From Vanilla planifolia (lineage: Eukaryota; Streptophyta; Magnoliopsida; Asparagales; Orchidaceae), in assembly GCA_023846275.1 (NCBI GenBank), contig CM043869.1:39520737-39584736 (forward strand): DNA of 64,000 bases, read 5' to 3'. Made by a program: the position numbers and the translations under genes. The notes under the pieces were generated by a model. The model was given only the letters and a program-made list of their open reading frames with translations. It was not told the origin of the DNA and made no database searches. This document shows, piece after piece, positions 47,152 through 61,639 of the stretch (its first letter is position 1; each line of letters starts with the position of its first letter).

Positions 47152-49145
47152 GCTTTTGCAATAATTGTTAGCTCTCTGCTCCGATTAGATCCATCAAGTG
47201 TTTTAGAACAAGTGGTTTTAGAGCTAACTACATTTCTATGGAAGGTACATTTTTTTTGGTTTATTTTGTGGTGATATAATATGAAATATTTATGTTTATA
47301 TGCTTACTTTTGTGTCATATGCTAATAAGGTACTAAGACAGGCGACATTAAGGACATTAAACTCCTTATTAATTGAACTTTCAACACTCATATGGTCTAA
47401 TATTTTTAAGTGTAGATGATTTCAATGTTTTTTTGGGATCATTATCTCTCACTAATGTATATGTTTGTAGTGACATGGACTTGCATATGACTGCTCTTGC
47501 GCTGGAACTTTGTTGCACTTGGATGACAAACAAACAATCAAGCGAGAGTGTCGGTTTAATAGTTAGACAGAAAGCTCTGCCTCAAGCTCTGATGCTGATT
47601 AGGAGCTCCTTGCTACAGGGTCAAGGTTTGCAAGTATGTGATTTTAGGTTAGTTCTATAACTCCATGTTGACTTATTACTAGCTAAGTGATGCAGGTTTT
47701 GCAAAGATTTTTTGCATCGTTGGCTCGTTCAGCAAATACAAGCTCTGATGTGCTATTGGACTCGCTTCTTTCGAGTGCCAGACCATCAAAACAATATAGT
47801 GGTCTATCTAAGCAGGCTATATATTTTATTGCACAGTGTGTTGTTGAGTTTTGTTTAGCTGTTGGTGATAAAAAAAAATGTGCTTGTACAGTGGAAATGC
47901 TTAAAGGCATTTTTAAAGAGGATGGAAACGTTCATTCTGTGAGTATATTCTTGTTGTTGGTTGTGCCCTTCTAAAAAACAATCTATTTTTATAGGTGAAT
48001 CATGATATGTCATGTTTTATTTGAAATTATTTGTGGTGGTTAAAAGTCTTACATTATTATCTTTAACTTCTATATCTTTTACTCTAACTTTGTCTTAACT
48101 CTACGAATTCTCTATTAATTAATTTGATTTTAATGCTAGTGGGCTACCAATGGGCGACGTCTCTTGCATGAGTAGTTCAAGTTCCACAATGGAACTTAGC
48201 TTTGAAAAACTTTAATTGATTTGCTCAAAACCTTCTCTGTAATGTGGTACAGAATGAGTGACTCACAAGTAAAAATATTTTGTACTAGTAGGTCAAGTTT
48301 TAGGAATAAATTATACTTTGGGCAGTTCTCCTACGGTGGTTCGTGATTTACGTACTCAGCTTTTACGCTATATAGTGTATGCTCATTTGCTCACTACTTC
48401 GAAGTATGGTTAAGCTTCTGGGTCTACTTTATATATGAGGTACATTTGCAAAAGATTGTTTTAAATGATATATTAATATGACTCCATAATAACGTCTTGC
48501 ATGTCTACTTTTCCATGCATCATTGTATGCATGCAAATGCATAAAATCAAACATCCTTATAGTAGCATTTGTGTGTTATATGTAATATCTACAATTTATA
48601 TGATCAAATTTTTTTTTTCAATATATACTTTGTTTCACGCCATGTTTCATATGCTCTTTGCAATATTGCTATGGGAAACCTATGCAAGTATTTAGCTTTT
48701 ATCTTGGACCAAATTGATAACCAACAGAAGAAACAATATCTCTTACTGCATTTCTTGAAGGAAGTGAGTTATATTTGTAACTACATAGAAATTGATTTTT
48801 CTCAGAGATGGAAAACTTCCAGGCCATTACAAGATAATATTGAGAAAAAATTATAGTTTTTAAAGTTTGGCATATTTTTTATGTTTTTGGTTTGAAACGT
48901 AAATGTGCTTTTTAAAAACATTTGTGTGATAAGTACCACAGCAAAAATGTGCTATTTTTACTTTTAATTTATATTTAATTGATATTTATGTTCATATTTG
49001 AAGCTTGTCTCTCTTGATCAACATGATCACCAACCATGCAGCTTTTTGCAGTGAATATTTCATTGTTGAGAGACCTAAAACGATAGATGAGATCCTATAT
49101 CATAATATCTCCACATTTCTTATGCTTGTTAAAGATAAAGATCAA
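47152..49145 (+). pseudogene. CAND1: CAND1 pseudogene fragment (unit 2)
   Basis: Same exon set and same internal deletion as in unit 1, shifted by 14485: 47152-47244, about 47333-47395, 47470-47633, 47696-47938, about 48635-48763 and about 49052-49145. One coding change versus unit 1 is noted: SANTSSD here, STNTSSD in unit 1. Here an upstream CAND1 exon (44196-44316) lies on the same strand, separated by the intruding VPS13-like segment. Confidence 0.9.
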
Positions 49146-50095
49146 GTAAGCTTCACACCACATCTCAAATTTGACTTGTTACTTTATGCATGTCATTTGG
49201 ATTTTGTAACATTTGAGAAAACCATTAGTTGTTTTCTTTGCTTTATCTGTACCATGTAGTTAATTCTACCTAATATATTTAAGTTTTATGATTGTTTTTA
49301 TTATCTTAAGTTATTTAATTTATGTCAATCTTATTTTTTATCATTGTTAGATAAATTTAAATTAATATAACAATAGCATATTAACTATTACGTTATGCAA
49401 CTAAACCATCACGACATACTTTCTTCGTTATATTTGCATGCCCACAAGTTGTGTAAATTTCTTAACTTTGTTATATTTCAATTTAACTAAAGTTAGAAAA
49501 AGTGTGAGTAATCTACAAAAACTAAATAATATAAAAATTCTTAAACTTGTTCAAAATCTTGTTAGGTGATCACATTGCATCAAATGGCATGTGAATATTA
49601 TTTATTCATATTTATTTGTTTGTAGGAGAAGACTTCGTTAACAAAGCTCACAGTGCATAGGCACGGCGGCGTTAACGTCGTCGGCTTTGTGAAATGGCTT
49701 CAACAAGGTTCGGTCGTATCGGAAAGCTCTCTGCTAATAGTTCTCTGCTAACAGTTATATAACGAACAGTAGACGATTTTCATTCAAGCCGGCTTCCTAT
49801 GAACACGGTTTTTTTTAATTGTTTATTATATTAATCAAACAATTAAAAGAAATCACTTAATAACAGAATTTTAAGGAACAGGTTTGCTACTTTGCAGGAG
49901 AATCATTTTTAAATTTCAATTAATTATTTTACAAAGTATTGTGATAAATTAAACTCTTTTTTATTTAATGTATATGGAAATCATTATGATCATAACAAAT
50001 ATTTAAACTTAAAACGATTTAAAATTTATAATTTCAATTTAACGAACCGAATGAATCGCGCAGAAGCAGGATTGCTCATTATTTATGTATCATAG

Positions 50096-50284
50096 ATGGA
50101 GTTTTTGCTTCATTTCCAACGAGTTCCCCAAAAATCTCCAAGAATCTCTGAGTTGCCGACGAAAGCAATGCGAGAGCCAAAGGGAACGGTTGGAGCTGTT
50201 AAAGCGATGAAACACGACTCATCGCCGACGAGAGCAATGCGAGACCCAAAGGGAACGGCTGGAGCTGGCGAAGAGATGAAACAG
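50096..50284 (+). CDS. Putative first exon of the MED26-like gene (unit 2)
   Basis: Identical in translation to the exon at 35611-35799, including the two 23-residue repeats (50156-50284) and donor CAG|GTAGCC. The same uncertainties apply: N-terminal extension, upstream frame, or unrelated. Confidence 0.4.
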
Positions 50285-52678
50285 GTAGCCCAAACGATGT
50301 TTGCTTACTTTTGTCTTCTTTTACGTTTCTTATTTTATTTTACTGCTCGGATCGTTTTGCTGAGAAGTGGAACGTAGGAAGGCATCGTATAGGACGTTAT
50401 TTGATTAGGGAAGCATCATTTACTGTATCATGAAATTGTTAGATGATGGGTTTTTCGTCAACTTGCTTGGGATTAGGGAGTTTGGTGGAGATAAACATTT
50501 GTGATAACGAACAACAACAGATTCATCCGGACAGTCTCATCAAATTATTTGACGAAGGAGAATAGTTTCGAAATAAATTTTTTTATAGGATAGAGATCTT
50601 TTTTTTATAATTTTTCACTGAGTTTTAAATACATTTAATGTAATAGAAGGGAAAAGATAAATTTAAATACATTTTAATTAAAAGATTGTAGCCTAAATTC
50701 TTTCTTAACAGGAAAAGTGAAGGGAAAAGAACTACTAGTTTCTAAGTTATCTAGACATTTGTTGCTTCAGGCTTGCCTTGCAGCAAAGAAGAGGAAAAGA
50801 TATTCTTTATTGAGCATATTTAAAATTGTTAGAATTAAATTCTGTTATAAGAAAATACAACTCAAGATATTTGTTGCATTAGATTGATGTTTAATTCCTA
50901 GCGAAATCCAATGTATTCTATTATGTTTGCCCGTATTTAAAATTTTTTCAGTCTGAACTCGCTTTAATCAAACACATAATCTGTTAGAATAATAAATAAA
51001 TAAATAAACCACAGCTTTTAAGAAAATAAATGATAATATCACCATAATATTGCATTTAAAATCTTGTTATAAGTTGCATTAGACTAGCCTTTGTAATAGA
51101 AACGATACACTGTTGTTAAGCTTTGTTTCATTGTTGTTCAACTTTTCATGCTTTACTGTGTTTTCTTTTACCATTATCTTTTTTCTAAGTAAATACAGTT
51201 TCGATCCTCTTCCTTCTCCAGTAATTCTACTTCAAGATTGTTCCACTGTGTAAGTGATGAATTAGTGTTGTTGGGATATCATGTTTTTTGTATTGGAATC
51301 AATAATTCCAGCAAAGTTCATCATACTTCAACTCATCAAAGCTCTATGAAGATCTCCCACCTAAATCATATAGAAGACATAAAGCAACACTAACAACTAA
51401 TTTTAACTTTTCTAGATTCTTGCATTACACTAGCCTTGGTAACAAGCAGAAGAGTGCAAGGTTTAGAAATTCCAATAGATAACTGTTAGGAATAGGAAAC
51501 ATGTACCATTATTTTCTTCATTGTTGCACAATTTCTACATGCTCCCTTGAGTATAGCTTAGTTGAAGAAATAATTCAAAAATACTGAGATTTCATCCATG
51601 ATTCCACTTAAATATAATAACTTCAACAAGCATCTAGAATAAGAACTGCAACACAGTTCACCTGAAACCATGAAGATGTAGGAGGAAACATTCAAGGCAA
51701 TCCTCCTGAAACCTTCTAAATTTCTAGAGGAAGGTTTTGTAAGAATTCCATTCGGGATAGTAAATACTGTTCGGATTAAAAACAATGACCAAACTCATCA
51801 CAAGTTTAACAAAAACAATGAAACGAGAAAAATCTAACAACTGATTCTAACTTTTCTAGATGTATGTTACATCAGGCTAGTCTTTGTATGAAACAGAAGA
51901 ATACAATGTTTAGAAATTACTAGAGATAACAGTTAGTAATAGAAAAGATGTATCATTGTTTTGTTTATAGCTGTTCAATTTTTACTTGAACTGAAAATTG
52001 TTTAGTAATAGTTTCAAGGACATTGTTTAGTTTACCAAAGTATTGTCTTTAAGGACACATTATATAGCTAATTTTTTATCACTCTTCATATTCTAATTAT
52101 TTTTTTGAGCTTCCATGTTTGGCTTTGAGTTGGGTAGATTCCAACTAGATTTAAATGGTGCTTGTTGTATTAGCACTGAGTTAAGTTGAAAAGCATTTGA
52201 TTTTCCAAAAATGATTAAAACCAATTTGTGACTCTGAAATATTATTAAAATTTAGCATTTTAGCTTAGGTTGGAAAAGGGAGTTCTTTTGGCCTTAATCA
52301 TTATGGGTGAAATAAGGATTAATCGTATATTATGAGCTGACTATTTTTTTAAAATTTTAATATATAATTAATATAATTTCGATTTGTAGATCTAAGATTT
52401 TTTATTATTAATTATCTACATAAAAATGTATGTTACATCAGGTTAGTCTTTGTAAGAAGCAGAAGAATACAATGTTTAGAAATTACTAGATGTAACAGTT
52501 AGTAATAGAAAAGATATACCGTTGTTTTTGCTCCTTCGTTTTTTAATAGAAATCCATTTCGGAAATGAGAAGTTGAATAAACCCATTTTGGAAAACAACT
52601 AAAACTCGTATTTGTATATATCTTTCTCAGAGAAGAGAAATGCTCAAAGTTGGATATCAACAATCGCCGCATTTCGCC

Positions 52679-53780
52679 ATGGATGATGATTCGAGATCAA
52701 TAGATCACTGGAGGAAGTTTTTCGACAACACGGGTTTGGATATCTTTGAGCTGATTGAGAATGCCGTCTATGTTGCCAGAATGGATTATCCTAAGGAGTT
52801 CATAAGCAAACAACAAACAAAAAACTTTGTTGGTATGTAATCCAAAGAATAATTTTAGTTGATAAATCAACAAATACAAAACTTTACTTATTTTGTTATT
52901 TTCCTTGTAGATCCTTCTCAAGATCATGTTAATCCTTCAATGTTGGATGAGGAAGTTGGTCTACCTTCTCCACCATTAGATGAAGCAACATTATTGTCCA
53001 TCCAAACTACTACTTTTGAGCTTTCTAAGGCAAAGCATAAGATCATGATTATCATTTATTTCACTTTTTTTCAATAAGATTATGAAGAAATTAGTCGTGC
53101 TAAATACTAATTGGATTCTATTTTTTTGGCAAATCGATCAATCTTGAAGTTTTTTGATGGAATAGATGCGGATGGAAGTAAGTAAAAAAGTTTATTTTTG
53201 TAATCTTTATTTTTAATTTATCAAATTTTATATACTTATTTACTTATCATTCACAAAAAATGTCTCAGATCGTAAGCAAACGATACCTCAAGGCATTGTT
53301 AATAAACTTGGCAAACCGTTTACCACTCATTCTAGGCCTGGTAAAAATCTAAGTCTTCTTTCTATACCAAAACAAGAAAATCAGACCTGTGAAATTCAAA
53401 CGAAGCCTTCCGTTGTTGAAGACAATGTAAGTAACGCTAAATATTAATGTGTTTTTGTTGAAAAAGTGATAACAATTTGTTTGATGTTCTGTCCTGTATC
53501 TATGCAGAAAACAAAACAACCAAAGAAAGAAATTAATCAAGCTTCACTAGAGCGTGCAAAGAGGAAGCTCAAAGAAGGTTATCAACAAGCTGAAATAGGT
53601 ACTTATTGCTTTTGATTTTTAGCATTTTGATTTCTCTAAATGTGCTTAATATCTAATTCATACATATTTTTTTTATCAGCAAAAAAGCAACGAAAAATAC
53701 AAATAATTGAGCTGTGTGATCTACCAAAGCACTGCCTTAGCCATCAACAACAAAACAAGAGACCAAAAAATCAAGTTTAA
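52679..53780 (+). CDS. MED26: MED26-like protein lacking the TFIIS-N domain (unit 2)
   Basis: Second complete copy. Exons 52679-52832, 52911-53029, 53150-53177, 53269-53426, 53508-53598 and 53680-53780 again join to 216 codons without a stop, with the same GC-AG intron at 53030-53149. I saw no difference from the unit 1 copy in the exons. Identity of both copies and all splice signals fits either very recent duplication or continuing correction between copies. A third copy would be expected about 0.6 kb beyond the window end if unit 3 is complete. Confidence 0.7.
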
Positions 53781-54355
53781 AGATCGAGCGAAAGCTCATC
53801 GATAGTGCTTCTTTTTAATTATCGGTTCTAACAATTCTTTTGGAGCAGGAAAATGGCATCACCAAAATGTCCATTTTTGTCGCAATGGGGGTTCACCGTG
53901 AGCCAACATTTAGGGACTTGTGATATATTTTGTGACAAAGTTGTATAAGTTTACTTTGGGTTTTCATAGCGTAGAGACAAGAGACTGCTTTGAGGGAAAA
54001 TGAGATTCGTGGTTTAGTGTTGGCATCGAAAAAAAAATAATTCTTGTGTAAATGGTTTCTCCGCCAACAAAAGCAAAGGAGAAGAAGAAATTGAATAGGC
54101 CCAATTCCAATTGGATTGGGGGTGGATGTAGGCTCATTTGGGTAGGAGCCGAACCACTTAAAAAATCGAGTTGTTCTTTCTTTTTTGCACTTTCATTTAT
54201 GCTCTTATATTTTTATTATTCGCTAAAAATTATATTTATTATATTATATATGTGAGATTAATTTAATATTATCATTTAAAAAATCACAATCAATTTACTC
54301 TCATCAATGAATTCTTTTACAGGAGTAATTTGCATCACTTAAATGTTTATTTGTT

Positions 54356-55697
54356 TATAATGTAGTTGATATTTATCTTATTTCATAACGACAATTGTCC
54401 CTTTCTTTATATGAAGTTTTTAATAAAGTACAAATCATTGATTTTTGAGAAATTCCTATATAGCTTTATAAAAAAAAGTATTTGGAAGGCCATGACTTTA
54501 ACGACAAATTATGCAAATACTACTTCTAAAATAAGAAAAGTAAAGATGACCTTCATTTCAATTGCTTCCTCTTGTGCTTTGATTTTGCAAGTGATGCATT
54601 GTTCACTCTAAATTTTTGTATCCTAAAAAGTTGAACATGATGCTTTTAAATAATTTTAGTTATAATGCTATCGATATTTGCTTTATTTAATTACAACAAT
54701 TGGCTCTTTATGTGAAGGTTTTAATAAAGTGGAAATCATGGATTCTTGAGCAATTCTTATATAATTATATAAAAAAGTATTTAGAAATCCATCTCTTTAG
54801 AGGCAAACTATACAAATAATGAACGATATAATTTGCATATTTAATACATTATATTAGTGTATAATGATATAATTATATGAACTTACAAATAACTCTTTTT
54901 AGTACGTAACCAAATCAATTAACTTATAACGACTGTCATATACATTTATATGTATATTATTGAAAATTTTGGATTACTATTACTGGGTTTTTGTCTTTTC
55001 TTTATAAACCCCATATCTTGTTACAAATATGATAGTTTTATATAAGTATAATTTACAAAAAATAATAAACTATTTTTTGTATTTAATGATTTTCTATATG
55101 TTAAAATAAGATGTTATAATTAGAAGTCACTAATTGAAAATACACCTTAATCATATTTTGAGAAATTGTATTTAAAAATTTTGAATTCACAACCATTTAA
55201 AGTACCAAAATGCACGATAACACGAGAGACGTGAGACTACTTTTATGGCTATTTTTATTTGAGATTTATGATATCGTTTTAGTTTGTTGCATATGTAATG
55301 CATTATATTTTGTACAATCATATACATTGAATGAACTTACAAATAACTCTTTTAATATTTAATCAAATGAATTAAATTATTATGGCTATTATATACATTT
55401 ATATGTTTATTATTAAAAATACTATTATCATTTTGGGTTTTCATATTTTCTTTATAGATTTTATATCATGTTATGGACATGATTCACAATTATAGGTGTA
55501 GTTTATAAAAAATAATAAGAAACTATTTTTTTTATTTAAAGATTTATTATTTATTAAAATAAAAAATATATGATTAGAAATCACTAATTCAAAATACGTC
55601 TAAATTATCTTTTAAGAATACTTAATTTAAAAATTTTAACTTCCAACCTGTTAAAGTTCCAAAGTGTATGATGACACAAGTGATGTGAGACACATAA
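54356..55697. repeat. AT-rich diverged tandem duplications (unit 2)
   Basis: Counterpart of 39871-41210, carrying the same two old internal duplications. One substitution noted: T at about 55080 where unit 1 has C (40595). The internal duplications predate the 14.5-kb amplification, since both units share their divergence. Confidence 0.7.
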
Positions 55698-57513
55698 CAT
55701 TGCTAGTATTTAAATTAAATAAATTTCACCAACAATTGATGGTTTGGGGATTAAGGACCACCGATAATTTATTTCTTTGATAGATAATACCTTCATTAAC
55801 TCTATGATCATAACAAAGATGGTAACCAATCATTTGATTACACTTGTATTCCTTTCACATTCACAAAAGATAACAATGATGTTATATAACTATCTCTCTT
55901 GTATTTCTTTCATAACATAACATGGGAAAAACAAACATTTATACTTGAAGTGAAACTTGCGGTGACACATATCTCTGAAGATTTAGGGTGCAACAATGAT
56001 TGTTATCAATCAACTAATCAAGTTCTTAGGCCTAAAGACTAATCAAGTTGCATGCTGGCAGTAGTGTGCAGTAATAATTAAATATTTAATATTGAAATAT
56101 TATCATTTCTTCCCATTTTTTTGGTTTGGGCTACAAAATATTGATGGTATAGCTTGACTTAAAAATATTGCACGGAATGTTTTCTTAATTCAGGGTTGAG
56201 CCAAACTCATTTGAGTTGAGTCACGAGTGAAGCTGAATTTTGGGCAAACGTTATTGTAGCTCAATTTTTTGCTTATCTTGTTTTGCTAAATTTTTATATG
56301 AATCAGTTCTAAAAATTAACATATCACATGCTTTGTCAAACTTCTATTGGCATAATGAATAGGACATTATAAATGTGAGATATCACGTAATCATGCCTTA
56401 CTCACTTCTTTGCACCATTTGCATGGCTTTATGTTTTCGTTCTTGCATCTCTATCTAGGTTGCTTACAAACATAGAAACATAAGTTTGTAAGGTACAAAT
56501 CCCACATGTCTCAGTTTTTTCTTTTTTTTTTCTCACGTTTCAAGCTGCCTCATCCTGCTTGAGCTGATTAAATTTTGATTCCAATTCAAAGTTACTTAAA
56601 TTTTTTTAACTCAATGTGTAGGTTGGACCAAACTTTTTAGTGTTTTACATTATAAGCTTGGCCCTAGCATTTCATCTGAGTAGGGGTCTTATTTCCTTAT
56701 GCCTGTGTTACTAGGATAGCATAGATCATAGTTTTGCAGTTTCAGGCATTAGACCGTCAAATGAAGAGTATATTAAAACTTATAATTGAGAATGTTTTGT
56801 TATGCTAAATTGTAGCTTACATTTGTTGGTTTCACCTAGAAACACGAAGGCTAATATTGGAAGTATCGAATATTACAAAACATTTTAGGGTCTTTAATTT
56901 CAAGGTTTGATGAAGGTTTAAGGTGCTTTATTTGTGCACCAGTACATTGTTTTATAAAAGTCCTACATTAAAAATATGAAGTTATGCCTTCAAAATAATT
57001 ATGCACATCAAAATCTGAAATTTGAGATAATTTGGTAGATAATTTATAGCATATGTTTTTGTTTTTTATTATTAATATATTTGGCCTCTTGTTGTACATT
57101 GTTTAACGTCAAAACACAATTTTAGTTTGCTAAAAATATGTAGAAGTGATGTCTTTACTTTTGTGATCATAGCATGCTAGCACTTAAATTTCTTTTGTTC
57201 GATGGACCTTTTGGTTGGATTGTCAATGTTATTCTAATGCAAACACTGACCGTAAGCAACAGCAGATGTTATATAAAAAGTTGTCTAACCATGGTGGCAA
57301 TATTGTGAACCTTTTGTTTTTTATGACATCTAAAGTGTTGAACACTATGTCAAATATGTTATTGGTTTTTGTTTTTGTTTTATATTTTCCTTAAAAATAC
57401 TTGTATTCCTTTTGTTTTGGTGGAATGCTTTCTTACATTAATTGAAGTCGAAATGAATTTTCATATCACAAGTAAGAATTGTTATTTCTTGTTCACTTTT
57501 GTCACAATGATGT

Positions 57514-57699
57514 ATGGTTCAACCAAAAAAATTCATATCTAAACTTTTAAATGTGAGAAAAAAATGCTTGGTAAAACTAAAATTGTGTCTTTTAAATGGT
57601 GTCTTTGCTCAATTGGATGCTTTTAAAGATCTTGAAGACTCTGGATCAAACATTGCAATATTTGAAACTACTATGTATATTTTATTGTCGTTCTTCTGA
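57514..57699 (+). CDS. Unidentified 61-codon frame (unit 2)
   Basis: Counterpart of 43027-43212 with the same translation (VQPKKFISKLLNVRKKCLVK start). Family unknown; conservation between units is expected from the recent duplication and is not evidence of coding. Confidence 0.3.
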   Translation: MVQPKKFISKLLNVRKKCLVKLKLCLLNGVFAQLDAFKDLEDSGSNIAIFETTMYILLSFF

Positions 57700-58682
57700 G
57701 CTCTAGCTTGTAGAATGCTTGCTTATCAATAATTTGTAGTTCAAATGGCATTTTTTCTTTCGTGTCGAAGGGGACACTTTTTTAAAAAACATTCTTGTTT
57801 GACTGCACCTCTCTTTGAATTGGGTAATTGGCCAAACAAAGCCCACACTAGTTGTTCGTAGTTTTCAGATTCAAAAGAAATGTAGACCATGCTGATTGAG
57901 CAGCCTAGAAATACAATTTAGTGATCATTCGTACTTCAATTGATAGTCCATAATTATTTTCCTATCCTTTTTTCCACTTAACGTTTGCATGGTTCTCTAG
58001 GTAGCCAGTCATTTTCAAAAACTTATATTTTGGTAGTTTTGATCTTTCCTTGCCTAGCCATTTGCAGCATTTTTTATACCACTTTTGTAGACGTACAGGA
58101 CAAAATGTTATTATCTATTTATCTTTTTTATGTCTTTTTTTTTCTTTCATTTACGTATTGAAGCTCAATATATGCTCTTTTTTCATTGTGTTGTGTGAAT
58201 ATGTACTGACATGTATGTCATCTAAGTGATGTGGTTCTTGTAAGTTATGATATAAATTGTTAATTGAAATATTTTGAAAATTTAGTTTAATAAATTATGA
58301 TGTTTGAATTTTGATAGAATTCTTGCTCGTGCCTCGAGTTCAACCACCTCATCTTATTTTATTTTACCTCCACTATGTTAGTGATGACATTTTAGAGAAT
58401 TTTTAAATGAATGTGCTTTTACACTTGTTTAAAATGAAGCATCTACCATCCTTATTTACATAATATGTGCAATCTTATTTTTATTTTTCTATGAACAAAA
58501 AGCTGTATTTCCATATTGTGAAATAACACTTAAAAACTTTTGCCATTTTGGTTAGATTTTAATATCTTAGTTTTTTAAAAAAAATTTCTTTGTGGCTTCT
58601 TCATAAAATCAAATTGCTTTTGTCTATTTAATGGAAATGGTTGTCAAATTATTGTTGTTATTCTATTCCGTCTTACTTAAAG

Positions 58683-58803
58683 CTTGCATAAGGCTCTTTC
58701 AAGTCCTATTCTGTCAACTGTTGGTGAGAGGTATTACAAAGTTACAGCTAAAGCTTTACGAGTTTGCGAAGAACTAGTGCATGTTATCCATCCAACATTT
58801 GAG
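58683..58803 (+). pseudogene. CAND1: CAND1 upstream exon, isolated (unit 2)
   Basis: Counterpart of 44196-44316 (HKALSSPILSTVGERYYKVT block). It precedes unit 3, whose CAND1 exons resume at 61640 after the VPS13-like segment. Confidence 0.8.
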
Positions 58804-58959
58804 GCAATTAAGCTAATTAAAATGATGATAGCCATATGGAGTTATGAGTTTTATTATAATTTTGAAATCTAGACATGCACTTTTCACTTCGAGGCATGTT
58901 TCTACAATCTATAAAGCCATCAAAATCAAGATCATATGAATAAGTTAATTCAATGTATT

Positions 58960-60721
58960 ATTTCATTTCATGGGAATAATAAGTGGGATGTGTTAGCGTC
59001 AGCTGATGGACTATCCCTTTCCTCCCCACTCAGTCCTTATGAGGTCCTTTGGGGGTTTGTGTCATCTGCTTTATCTCCTGTACTAAATGTTCGAGCCAGG
59101 AAATCAGAGAACAAGAAATGTTAAATATTAGTTTTGGTTTTCAGCATGTTTAATGCATTTTGACATCGGAATTTTTCGCCATGCTGATTGGATACTTCTC
59201 CTTGTCTGATTGGAGCTTGAAGGAAACTATGAAGGAAGATGAGCTGTGGACAAGTTCCAATGATGAGTTTTATAGATCTTCTGGATTTGACGCACAAATT
59301 ATTTATAAGTTTAAAATACTAGAATCAATTCTAATTTTTCCTGGAGGACCATTTGGCTTTCTGTTTACAAGTTGAATGTAATGTGCCATCTATAACTGTT
59401 GCCAGTGGACTCAATACGTTCAAACTTTTTGGTAGAAGTTTATCTGTGTCATTAGTGCCACTCAAAGATGCCACTTCTTCATTCAAGCTTGGAAATAATA
59501 TTTTCAAGACAAATATTCAATTAGTTGAGCACTTTGAGACAGACGTTTGGTTGAGAGTGCCTTTCAAGAAAAAGAAATCAGTTGATGATGCTGATTTCCC
59601 TTTTCTAATCATGATAAATATTAATAATTGTATAGTGACTGTTGAAGGTATGACGTAATTTGATTAGTTAGTGTTGCCTCTAAGATAAATTGATTTGAAA
59701 ACTTAACAATCATTGATGTTGTCTTTCAGATGAGTACTTCTTTGATGGGGTAGAAGCGACCATGTTTGTTGTAGATCAGCTTTCTTTGGTTAGTAAAGGC
59801 TCTGAATATTTTACATCCGATGTCTTGCATTTTCTGCATCTGAAGAGGAAAATCAATGTGGAAGCTGTTGGTATTCCTGACAGACCAAATGAGTTCTCCT
59901 TTGTTTTGAAAGCACGTGCCAGGGCCTTATCATTTAATTTCTCTTGCTTGAATATGAAAGAAGCTTCTACAATCGAAACCATAGCTACTTTATATTTGAG
60001 GCTTGATTGTTCTTCCGCAGTGAGAAATGGTTTACTAAAGTCACTTGATGCAAAGGTTTCCAGTTTTCTTCGTCATTCCTTTTGCAATGACGTGCTATTG
60101 GCATCATTCACTTCTCATATTGGTGCAACTTTTCGCATTAGCATCAACTTTTGTAGATCTTTTCAAGGCAATGCTGAAATAGTATTTGCAATTCCTGCCA
60201 TTGATATTTGGTTGCATATGCATGAGTGGGTCAGCATAAATGCTTTTCTTTGTTCTCTTAAAAGAAAGTTGGACATTTTGTTCCTATCAACAGTTGTGAA
60301 TTGAAAATCTTCTTATAAAGATAATTCTGAATCTGTTTCATCTTGTTCTGCTTCTGAAAGTACTATGCTGGAAACTGATATTTTACTATGAAATCTAAGA
60401 GCATAATTATTTCATTTCATGTTCCCCTCTATGATAATGAACAAGATTCATAAAAGTTTGATGTATACAAAGCAGACCAGTATAATGTTCTTGGTACTAA
60501 GGCAGCAGTAAGTGCATCAGCTTTTGAATCAAAGCCTAGCAAGCAAGTAAAATTACTGTTTTAGAGTAAATATTTGTTATTTACTATAGAAAGAAAATCG
60601 CATGAAACTGAAACGTAATATTGATAAGATGAGAACTTTGCTTGAGATGGTTCAAGGGCACGAGAGATATTATTCTCTTCCCTTCGTATACATCTCTCAT
60701 GTGAAAATTGAAACTAATATC
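58960..60721 (+). pseudogene. VPS13: VPS13-like pseudogene tail (unit 3)
   Basis: Same truncated start, stops and frame changes as in units 1 and 2 (TGA at 60302-60304). The first 115 bases carry the unit 1 version (LASADGLSLSSPLSPYEVLW). Confidence 0.85.
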
Positions 60722-61639
60722 TTTTACTTCATTTTTTTCTGTTTGGCTGGTCTTTTTAGTCTTCTTTTCTTTCGATGCTAAATTTTTTGCCTTTCTCTTT
60801 TGTATGTGCTCATTTGTCCTCGTGCAGCCTAGAGATCCTGATCAAGTGCATGGCCATTCAGTCAAAGTGAATGAATAATATTTTTGATGGTTCGGGCTTT
60901 TTTGATCTACTGATAAATTACAATAATGTTGACAAGGTTGGCTTTATGCTTTTGAGCAAATTTTGTCCCTCAAAAGTTATTAGAATATGCCAATTTCTTT
61001 TAGATTATCTTTGTTCTCTCATATATTAGGGAATGAGATGTACTTCTATATGTAACTTCTTCCTTTATATAATATGCATATGGTGCTCATGGAAGCCATG
61101 CACTAGATTATATTAGTTCATGATTAATTGTAATTCGAATTGGAGGAGCAAGTTCAAACGTTCAAACTTGGCTTAATTATCTTTCTCGTTTGTTTTTCTT
61201 TTTTTTGTGGTGAAGCTTTGATTGTTCGCATTATTTGTTTTTTTTAATAATTTTCTCATCTTGAAGCTGTCCTTTATTTATTTATTTTGCTATTTACATA
61301 GGTTTTTTTTTTCTTATATGACATATGCATTCCATTTTGTTCGATAATCGATCCCATGTTGACCAATAGTCATGGGAAACGTATTTGTAAATTAACATGT
61401 GAGATCTTAGATTTCTCTCATATAATAATGTTACAAAATGTTATTGTCAAAGTAAAGTGGAAACCATTTAAAACAATAGAGAATGGACATTCAAAAAAAA
61501 ATTGGTAAAATAATACCTTGTGATAAGTTTATTGAATTTAACACTTTAAATTATTATCTATTCAAATGTTGCATAAATATAACATACTTATTTCTTATTG
61601 CTAGTCTATTTGATTAAAATGTTTTTATGCCATACTTAG

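Larger units (their letters stand above)
44473..58959 (+). repeat. 14.5-kb tandem unit 2
   Basis: 14487 bases, direct orientation, adjoining unit 1 without spacer. By eye it differs from unit 1 by seven substitutions clustered in the first 115 bases, a few scattered substitutions (unit 1 positions 32188, 32295, 33247, 40595) and one 2-base insertion. All features of unit 1 are repeated at +14485 (or +14487 after the insertion). Confidence 0.97.
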
